This document shows, piece after piece, positions 1 to 14,300 of a stretch of DNA of 26,174 nt. The stretch spans positions 583,464 to 609,637 of the forward strand of contig NW_003134346.1 in the NCBI RefSeq assembly GCF_000003605.2. Reading direction: 5' to 3'. The first letter of the stretch is position 1. Each line of letters starts with the position of its first letter. The notes beneath the pieces are model-generated. The model saw nothing but the letters and a program-made list of their open reading frames with translations, did no database searches and was not told the origin of the DNA. A program made the translations under genes and the position numbers. The DNA comes from Saccoglossus kowalevskii (taxonomy: Eukaryota > Hemichordata > Enteropneusta > Harrimaniidae).

Positions 1-226
1 AGGACTAACAATGCTGTTGTAACTGTAAACACAGATTATTGTATTAGTGACTGCACATCTTGAAATGACTAACATTTCATAGAATTGTTAACAATTAGTA
101 CTAGTAGCCAGTTGCAACAGTAATTCATTGGAACCAAATCTGAAAGTAATTTGCCATTGTAGATTGATTTGCAGAAGCCTCATGTACTATATTATATGCG
201 GGAAAAAAGATGGACAAATTGCTCAC

Positions 227-5883
<5,657 letters not shown>

Positions 5884-6684
5884 TCTGGAATGGTATCTAA
5901 CGGTGGTTGATGAAAAACTCTGAAAATAAAGTTGGATGTAATTAATATTCACAACTTGTATATTGTAAAACATGACCAACCACAATAGTATTAATAACAT
6001 TTGACAGCATAACATTTTTGGTTTCATGCTGACTCAGCCTTGAACTAAAACTTTTGGATACATGTCAGTGTCAATGGCATAGACCTTGTTTGTATTTGGC
6101 TTGCGGAAGAATGTGAAGTGAATTTTCTCAAAAAAATGAACAGGCTATGTGAAACCCATTAAAACCGAATGGAACTTAAAAGAAAAGTCAGACAGAAACT
6201 TAAAAATAATCTAACATAAATCCATTGATACAACAAAATGTAAAAATGATCACTAGCAAACAATTTAATTTGCCAAACATAAATGTTCAGTTGATCAGTG
6301 TAAAATTAATTATTGCACAAGAGATATTACAAATTTGCAGCAACACTGCCGCACGTAGCATTCACACAAGAAAAATTTTCTAGTACATGTATCAGCTCTC
6401 AAGAAGAGACATCCTCACCGTTTTAAGACTAACTCTGGCTATTTTGTGAAAAGTGATATCAGATATAGTTCATAAAGTCCACTGACGGGTAGTCTGGTAT
6501 ATTTTCATTCATTTTAAGGCAGTGGTTTATGTTCATACCCAACTTTGTCTGAAAGACAGACTGCTGATGAGCAAATTTGCTTGCTATTTTAAACTTTTGA
6601 AATAAAATATTTGCTCTGTACCTCGTATATCATGTAAAATTGCATTTAAACATGCATAATGAAAGCATTAGAGAATCACAAATC

Positions 6685-6695
6685 GGGGGGGGGGG
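6685..6695 (+). repeat. G11 homopolymer
   Basis: Eleven consecutive G in enolase intron 1, a likely site of length errors. Similar C tracts are at 20818-20828 and 22175-22187. Confidence 0.9.
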
Positions 6696-7022
6696 CATTA
6701 TTGAAATTCCGAACTATGTTCTGCTGGTTCAAACTCAAATTAAAGAAAACTAGCTAATAGTTTACATAAAACGAAGAGTTTCCTAACGTTATATGAAACT
6801 TGAAGCAGACAGTCGTGACAAACCAACAAAAAAAGGTGAAAAGGTCATGCCTGCGTTCTCAAGCCAGACTTCTATATTTTTGAGTTCAGTAATTTCAGTA
6901 GCCGGTGTAATTATAGCAAATTCTAAACTCTTATACAGCAAAAAATAAAATGGTAGATACTCGAAGTATTTGGACGATAAACGACCTGACCGTGATTTCG
7001 GGGGCAATGTCCTCTAAAATGG

Positions 7023-7193
7023 ACGTGCACGTCGCGTCGACTGCATGTTTAGTGGGGATCGCAGACGAAGTAAGAATTTATTGAGTGCGTGAACAATTCG
7101 GGATAGCTTTGCCCGTTGTGCTACACACAATACACGTCACTATATGTGGCGTTTATCTACCAAATAAATACCGACAAACAACATCGCTCACGT
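7023..7193. promoter_or_regulatory. Cluster of RCGTG (hypoxia-response-type) cores
   Basis: Five RCGTG cores occur in 171 bases: the palindrome ACGTGCACGT (7023-7032, one core per strand), GCGTG at 7087-7091, and CACGT at 7133-7137 and 7189-7193. RCGTG is the HIF core site, and enolase is a classic HIF target in vertebrates. The cores also fit bHLH-PAS or E-box-like factors. Confidence 0.35.
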
Positions 7194-7216
7194 AATGTAT
7201 ATCACAGAACGTTTAC

Positions 7217-7300
7217 CTTGTGCAACTGACAAACTCGCCGGCAGAAAGTGGAAAGAACGATGGCGACCCCGGCTGGTGACGTCATGGCAATATTTCCTCG
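7217..7300 (-). other. ENO1-like: Enolase noncoding first exon (5' end approximate)
   Basis: On the minus strand a clean donor, CACAAG|GTAAAC, ends at 7217. It lies about 1.3 kb upstream of the acceptor of the first coding exon. Animal enolase genes commonly carry a noncoding first exon, which makes this the best candidate. The upstream edge is not visible; 7300 is a guess placed above the CRE palindrome, and the true start may be nearer 7260. Confidence 0.55.
7277..7284. promoter_or_regulatory. CRE/ATF palindrome TGACGTCA
   Basis: A perfect TGACGTCA octamer, the consensus site of CREB/ATF family factors. It sits beside the inferred enolase first exon and within the enolase-RER1 gap, the expected place for a core-promoter element. 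Use in this animal is inferred. Confidence 0.5.
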
Positions 7301-7490
7301 TCCACGAGTAAAAATTATCGTTGTAATTGTTGTTACATATACAATGAGATATATTACATTAATTGTGCAATGAAATAATATATCATTTAAATAGACTTAA
7401 TTAGATAAAAATTGACGAGAGATCTTAAAATAATTGTCTTAATTGCGTACAACAGAACGTTAAATTAATATATTTTGGATCGAGGATAGT
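7301..7490. promoter_or_regulatory. Putative bidirectional promoter between enolase and RER1
   Basis: The inferred first exons of the two divergent genes face away from each other across roughly 200 bp. The gap itself is AT-rich, while its edges are GC-richer and hold the CRE palindrome (left) and a YY1-type site (right). No obvious TATA box in the right place is seen for either gene. Transcription start sites cannot be fixed from sequence. Confidence 0.45.
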
Positions 7491-7524
7491 GCAACGTGGC
7501 CGCCATCTTTGTAGCACTTCGCCG
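7490..7524 (+). other. RER1: RER1 noncoding first exon (5' end approximate)
   Basis: The sequence CTTCGCCG|GTAAGT gives an optimal donor at 7525. Its expected partner is the acceptor before 11224, where a polypyrimidine run ends in TAG, 35 bases upstream of the RER1 ATG. That would make a 3.7-kb first intron in the 5' UTR. The start of the exon is not visible. Confidence 0.55.
7499..7509 (-). promoter_or_regulatory. YY1-type site in RER1 first exon
   Basis: GCCGCCATCTT, the reverse complement of AAGATGGCGGC, is the extended YY1 consensus. It is frequent just downstream of start sites of TATA-less housekeeping genes, and here it lies 15 bases before a strong splice donor. Confidence 0.5.
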
Positions 7525-8565
7525 GTAAGTCTCTTTGAAAAATCGCTTGTTTTGGTGACATATGGGCTTATCTTAATTATATTTCGCGGTGAATTGGTTT
7601 CTGACAGTTGAACATTGTATGCGTGTTGAAAGTCACGTATCTGCTATCGCGTGCTTCCCAGGCCCCTGGGTTCACTATCCACTTCCGGATTCGAGAGACA
7701 CCTGATCGCATTTGAGCTAACCGTGCGAGTGATACGCGAGCTGCATGACTGACGGGGGATTTCATGCAATTTGTGACTCATATTCACGCTCTAACGTTGA
7801 CGTTGCTTTAAAACCCCCTGCTTTAAGTCACACGTGAACGCCTTACATCTAACAGGTACATGTTGATCTCGTATGTACAGTATATTGCTAATAATTCTCA
7901 GTTTGGGTGGGTTAGTGACCTAAATCAAAAGCCACTGCAATTTACAGGTAAATATGGCGTGACCGGCGACAATGGTCTCTACTAAGATAAGATTCGATCA
8001 TCTAAACAGTATGTGTGTTATCGTGAAATTCGATCGTTTACATTTCACGAAAAGATTAATTTATATACGCAGTTTTGTTGAATTATATATTTCTCTTTTT
8101 TTCAGTAAAATCTTCATTCCTGATTTCCGAGATTTAATATTTTCTGCTCTATTATTTACTAAGCTGCATGTAGCAATAAAATAAATCAATGTCAAATTTA
8201 TTGTACTTTGTGCGACAAAGTACATGTAGTACACTTACAATTTGACCTATAACTGTTATACTATAGTTCATAATATAAGTATAATAATCTGTACATTTAG
8301 AATTATTAATGTTAGTGTAATATACACTTGGATAAGGATTCATGTTTGGTATAATTGTATATGAAGTAAACGTATCTGGTGAAAATCGGTGTTAAATTTA
8401 GTTACATAGAATAGAATTATATTGCACCATTTTAAAGATGGCTATGGAAAGTACTTATTATTTACTGATGCCTGCATAGTGATTTAATTTAATACTGGTG
8501 TATGATGGTACATGTAGATGTGTGAATATGATCTAGAAATATATACCATGTATTATATATACCGG

Positions 8566-8777
8566 TACTGTAAAATACTTTATTTTAACTGGAATTAATT
8601 TTCAATGAAAAGTGTTTTGGGGTGTTTTGTATTGAATTTATTTTCACTGATTTTTGTTAAGTTAAATGTAAAATATAGAAACATCAGTATATTCGCTGGA
8701 TTTTATTTTCACTGAAACATTCCTTCAGCAAAAATAGTGAAAATTGATTCTAAGCGAAAATAAAGTATTCCACAGTA
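8566..8777. mobile_element. TACTGTA MITE family, copy 1 (212 bp)
   Basis: Bounded by TACTGTAAAATACTTTATTT and its inverse AATAAAGTATTCCACAGTA. The interior alternates blocks such as TTTTCACTG and inverse CAGCAAAAATAGTG, so the copy can fold on itself. It is the same length as the copy at 10364-10575 and has no coding capacity. Confidence 0.8.
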
Positions 8778-9350
8778 CGTACATTTTATTTTAATTTGCA
8801 TACAATACATTAAAGAGTAATATTTTTACTCGTCTGTCTTCAACACTGGCTTTGTGGAAATGTATTCTACTGTGACCTTCTGTTTGTCTTTTGAATATTG
8901 AAGTAGAATTTGATTCGGCGTTTGGAAATAGTGTTGTTTACATGATATAGTAACTATTTGAATTCATATTGTGTCTGCAATGTGTTGAATTTGCAATGCT
9001 TGTTATTTTGGTTATTTTGGGAATTTTACTATTAAACAAAGTTTCATTTACCAATTTGCAAAATCCATGTAATTTCTATCACTGCCTCCTGTATTATTTT
9101 GTGACGATCAAGTATTGACGCTTGTAGAAAACTGTTAAATTATTCAAAAAAGCAGCCAATTATTTGCTATCAGCAAATTACAACTAAAGTAATATGGCAC
9201 ATTTTTGTATATCCATTGACTGTTATTTATGGAACTCACCAACATTTCCACCACCCATCTTTTTTCTTTAGAGATACAAATTGAGACTGCAAACAGAAGT
9301 ACAAGTGCTATGTTGATTGTACATGTATGATGTAATATACCCTTCTCAGT

Positions 9351-9561
9351 TACTGTAAAGGGGTTAATTATTCACTGGATTTTAATTTTGCTTATTTCGC
9401 TGACTGGAAAATGTGCTAAATTAAAACCCAGTGAATATGTAAAATTGAGCATAGAACACATTATCTAAATGATATAACTGTGAATTTAAAACCCACTGAA
9501 TATGCCTGAAATGGTAAATCAGCGAAATTTAAACCTAGTGAAAATTAGTCATTTTACAGTA
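9351..9561. mobile_element. TACTGTAAA-ended palindromic element, related family (211 bp)
   Basis: Left end TACTGTAAAGGGGTTAATTA then TTCACTGG; inverted right end TACTGTAAAATGACTAATTT then TCACTAGG. Internal ATTTCGCTG blocks occur on both arms. Termini and CACTG/CGCTG words are shared with the 212-bp family, but the body differs. Confidence 0.7.
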
Positions 9562-10363
9562 TTAGTAGTAGATTCTTGTTTTTCTGTCAGAAAATATACT
9601 TTATTTAAAATCCTCCATGCATAGCCAAAATAAATGAGAAAAAACAGTGTCAGCAAGTTATGTATTAAATATGATGTAGGTGGAAGCTCTACCTGCCAAC
9701 CAATTAGACTTACTAAAATAGACAATTGTGTTCTAGAAAACTGCCTGTAGCACAAGTTCTGATAAGTTGAACACAATTTACCAATAGGTAGTTGATCAGA
9801 TTTAGAGGTGTGTTTCCCAGTGACCACAGCTTTCTTTCTTTAAGCAGATTGCTTCTCGTGATGTAACTACGCTTAATTAAACTGGATTCTAACAGTCATA
9901 TTGCAGACTTTGCTTGAAATCTGCAATTTGCATCATTTCCATATGCACTGTACAAACATTTATATTTTATGCAATATAAATATGTAATGTACCAGTGTAT
10001 ATGGGGTAGTTTTACATAAAGCTTTGATGATTACTGTATTAATTTCATGAGACAAATTTTCTCCATTATTGGTGAGTCTGTGAAAATCAAGAAATGTTGT
10101 CATAAGAGTATCAGTGAGTTCCAAGAATTTTTCCCAAAAGCCATAGAATCTTGAACGTTTCTAGCAACAGCAAAAGTTTAGCATTGTACAGTATGTACAT
10201 GAAATTATAAAATGGGTCAGGAAACTAATTATCCTACTAGCATCTTTGACATCCTTTCTTTACACAGGTTTTAATAATAGGTTATCTTGTTAATACATTC
10301 ATTTGTTTTCTTAAAGTCCTGGAGGTTGGCTCCTGGGAGAATACTGTACATTTATTATGCTAC

Positions 10364-10575
10364 TACTGTGGAATACTTTATTTTCGCTGGAATTAATTTT
10401 CGCTGAAAAGGCTTTTTGGGCATTTTTTATAGATTTTATTTTCACTGATGTTTGATGAGTTTAATGTGAAATGTAGGAAAAAAAGTATATTCACTGGATT
10501 TTATTTTCACGGAATCATCCCTTCAGCGAAAATAGCGTAGATAAATTCCAAGCGAAAATAAAGTATTCTACAGTA
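10364..10575. mobile_element. TACTGTA MITE family, copy 2 (212 bp)
   Basis: Starts TACTGTGGAATACTTTATTT then TCGCTGGAATTAATTTTCGC, and ends with the inverse AAGCGAAAATAAAGTATTCT then ACAGTA. Same orientation and length as copy 1, and apparently closer to the family consensus because most CGCTG words are intact. Confidence 0.85.
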
Positions 10576-10710
10576 TTAGCATTGAGGTTTATATATTATA
10601 TAATGTACCGCCATGTTTTTTGCAAAATATTTGTTGAACTGTATTTTTAACATCTTAAATGGCAAATTTTTCCACAATTTCGGTTTTTATACAACATTTT
10701 TGAGTATTTA

Positions 10711-10815
10711 TTAGCTATGCTGTAGACTTTGTCAAGCAGAGCTAGGCATATTACTGATTGTCCGTTGTTGCTGTGTCAACTTTTTACATTTTCGACTTCT
10801 TGAAAACCGCAAGTC
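10711..10815 (+). repeat. Dispersed AGCT-hairpin repeat, copy 1 (diverged)
   Basis: Begins TTAGCTATGCTGTAGACTTT, with the near-inverted pair AGCTATGCT/AGCAGAGCT (10713-10743), then ATTGTCCGTTGTTGC and TTTTCGACTTCTTGAAAACC. It matches the repeat at the right edge of the window (26104 onward) with substitutions. Confidence 0.65.
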
Positions 10816-11223
10816 TGATTGCCTTGATACGTGTACTTGGTGTATACATGTATGTACATTTAGTAGACCTCTCTGAGATTTGTGGTAGTGTTTTTAATTC
10901 TCTAAATTTGATGAATATTTTTGCCATTTTTTGTAACAAGTGATATTTTTGACACCATACATGTACATTCTAAAAAAAAAAATTGATCATTGCCCTTGGG
11001 CAAAGAAAAGTTATTTATAAAAAAATAACTAAATTTTATACCATAATTTTGATTAAAAAAAATATGTTTGAAAGAGTTAATACAAGATGTGATTGATGTA
11101 AAACATTTTACATAAATGATGTAGATTATACGAGTGAAACTGAAAACCAACACACATTCTGTACTTAATAGTTCTGTTTGTGTATTTCTTATTGTCTTTT
11201 TTGTCTATTCTTCTTTGTGGTAG

Positions 11224-11321
11224 GATTCCTGTACATGACTTCATAAGACACTGGGAAGATGGATGATTCTGGTCCGGCACAACCATCCTTTTTTAGTAGG
11301 ATTTTTACCAGACTTGGTCAG
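11224..11321 (+). CDS. RER1: RER1 exon 2: leader tail plus first coding exon
   Basis: An acceptor ending in TAG at 11223 precedes 35 bases of leader. The coding part (11259-11321) gives 21 residues beginning [16 protein letters not shown], and ends CAG|GTAAGT. A three-codon upstream ORF (ATG at 11235, stop at 11244-11246) lies in the leader and might slightly damp translation. Confidence 0.88.
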
Positions 11322-14300
11322 GTAAGTAGTGTTATGCTCATGTATGTACTGAAAATGAGAGAAATCACAGAATGTGATCTGCACGAGAAGCTAATCTACA
11401 AGTATCTGAGGGTACTACTCAAAAAGCTCAATATAAATGGCAGTTCTGTGTACAATTATCCAGTATGTATATATAAATATATACATGTATATATATATGT
11501 AGTGTGCATTTTTATTAAAGCCACTCAGAGATTTATTCGGACAGTCGGTTAGCAAGATGACTTTTTCAGTGTTTGTCCAATCTAGACTTGATGGCACCGT
11601 TTCATTGACACAGACACAGTTTGGAATATTTTTTTAAAAATGATACGAGTTCTCTAGAGTACACAAACAGGTTATTTTGATTTTGAATCATATGCAATGA
11701 AGATACTCAAGAAATGAAGGATACTAGTAGTTATTGAATACGTACTAGATGAGCAAATCATCACGTTGACGATCCCCATAAAATAGTGAATGACACCTCG
11801 CACAAGATTAGTCAAATTGCACTGCAAGTCTATTACAAAACAAAAGGCAAGTGTTTTGCAAAGTTTGAACCATCTTGCTGACTGACCGTCTGAATAATTC
11901 TCAGAACTTCTCTTAGACACCAATATAGCAAATACAAATGAACGCTATTATAGCTTGCTACAAATGTTGATCTTCGTTTTTGTAACAAACAAGAATTTCC
12001 ACCATTATTTTTAGAAATACCAAGGTTGTTTGGATGCATGGACCCCATACACTATAGCGAGATGGGTTGCTACTTTCTTGATATTTTTATGTTACGCATT
12101 TAGAGTTTATTTTCTTAAGGTGAGTAGAATATCAATAATACATTTGACGACTGAAAACCTGACTACAGTAAATATTCTAATTTTAGCATCATTTTCATCA
12201 TCATCTTCTGCTCATTGTGAGATTGCACTCGAAATCAAACTTAAAACAAGACAAACCAAGATCATAGCGTCGCAGTAATGGCCAAACATCTCATTGAATT
12301 AAACAATTTTGAAAATATATTTTTGGTATTTCCATGCTTAATAATGGGCTTATACGCATTTGATGAGTGTCAGTTTTGAAGTATCACCATATTTCCTTAT
12401 ATATTTTAAAGTTAAAAATCAAATGTGGCAGATGATTGGTCCGCACCTTTCACACAATATAAAGATCTCAAAGTGAAAATCATCTATTTAGACATCAGAC
12501 AAAAGTTAAAAGCTTTAAAGTGGGAGGGTCGTCACCTGTGCATGCGCGGGAATTGAATCCCAAGCGACGATAACACACGCTAAATACGCGCAAAGGCTTA
12601 TGGGTAGACGCTGGTTTGTAAACAATGACACGCTATGGCTATCTGATGCATGCGCAGGTGACGACTCCCTCGCTTTAATTTGATTCTGAAAAAGACATCA
12701 TGAACAATTGAAAGTTTACAGTCAAACAAAATGATGATAACAACAAATACCAATTTTGTTAGTAATAAAAAGTATAGTCAGGAAGAAATTTCACAAATGC
12801 ATTGCTTAGTAGCAAATGATCGCGGTATTGTAATCCATGTTTTTGAGATTAGTGATAGTTATTCAACTGTGATTATAATAATGTACAGGCACCAGGAAAA
12901 ATTTAAATGTTTGGAGAATGATTTCTAAATTAGGATATTTATGGTTTTTCATGCACACACACTGACTGTAAGATTGCTTGTTATGTATAGCAATAAGGGG
13001 ACTGCATTGTGGTTTTGCATTGTACTAATTATGAATCCTATGAAATTAGAAAGTGCAACTGAAATGAGACGTGTGGTGAATATTAACTAATATTAATATC
13101 TCTAGACTTGCTGCTTACAATGCAATGTAAATGCTATTCCGTCCTTGGTTGTACTGGTATGTTGAAGTTATGTTGTGAGATAATAAGTTGGTCATCACTT
13201 ACGTATGCAGCAGTCTGCCATAGCGTGTTGTTGTTTACAAACAAGTGTCTACCCATGAGCCTTTGTGTTTTTAGCGTGCATTGTTGTCGACGCTTGGGAC
13301 TTAATTCTCGCGTGTGCACAGGTGACAATCTGGCCACTTTAATGTGTTGACATTAATGCATACATGCATGAATTGTCAATATATATCTCAAAGATTTTCA
13401 GTTCAGTTACGGGTGAGGGGCTCTTTACCAGAGAAATTTTCACTATTACAAAGTTCACGATTTCCACTGACTTCCTGAGAGTTTTTGTCTAATGAAATAA
13501 AAGCTTCTTTGTTTAATTTCATTTGCTAATGCTTTTGAAGTCAAAGGAATTTTCTGATATGTATAGATTCTTGAAAATTTGTCCTTGTTTTCCAACATTG
13601 CTCAGTGCCGAAAAGTGCGCCCTCTAACATGGCTAATTTTGTAGGTTTCAAAATGGAATCACAAAATTCAAGTGGTGTCAGCTTGTTGACTGCTTGGGAG
13701 GTCTGTCTTCAAGAGAACAAAATTAACTTGTACTTGTAATAGTAGTTTATAAATAAATAAACGCTGCTCGGACTGATAAATATGATATATAGAAGATAAT
13801 ATTTGGTAATCGTAGTCCTAAATAACTATTAAAAATAGATAAAAAAAAAGACGTTTCGAGCAATGGCTCTTTATCGATAGCATAGAAGAAAGTGTTATAA
13901 CGTACAGGTAGAACATAGGAACGTAAGAACGCGCATGAACTATAAGTTAAAATCACAAAAAATTCCACAATAGAACAAATAACGCGCCTTAGGTAGTGAG
14001 CTCAACAAATGAGTTGAACTGTTTAATACCATGGGGTTCTTTAGTTCCAAGGCGGAATATAGTTTCCTCCTCGACACGCCTGAGCTGATTTTCGTTGCCA
14101 TTGACAACACATACACCAGAAATAGACATATCTGTAATATTATGTCCACTAGAATTAAAATGAAGTGAAACCGGATAATAACGATTTTTCTGTCTAGTTT
14201 GCCGTAGATGCTCAGCAAACCGATCATCCAGTCGACGAACTGTAGAACCAATGTAAAGTTAGCTATTTTTAATAGTTATTTAGGACTATGATTACCAAAT

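Larger units (their letters stand above)
5920..7216 (-). other. Enolase intron 1
   Basis: 1.3-kb intron inside the 5' UTR. It carries a G11 homopolymer at 6685-6695. Its promoter-proximal 270 bases are CpG-richer than the rest and contain several RCGTG cores. No coding exon is seen. Confidence 0.65.
7525..11223 (+). other. RER1 intron 1 (5' UTR intron)
   Basis: 3.7-kb intron. The first 400 bases are CpG-richer than the rest and contain a CACGTG E-box at 7831-7836. The remainder is AT-rich and holds two 212-bp MITE copies, a 211-bp relative and one AGCT-hairpin repeat, listed separately. No coding exon was recognised. Confidence 0.7.

Noticed and set aside
7577-7765. 62-codon minus-strand ORF and tRNA-like GGTTAGCTCAAATG near the RER1 first intron start
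   Set aside because: Neither a protein family nor a correctly spaced B box could be matched, so a SINE or gene is not supported.
11464-11502. TATATA/ACATGTA palindrome
   Set aside because: Simple low-complexity sequence of a kind common throughout this window. Symmetry is expected from the composition.
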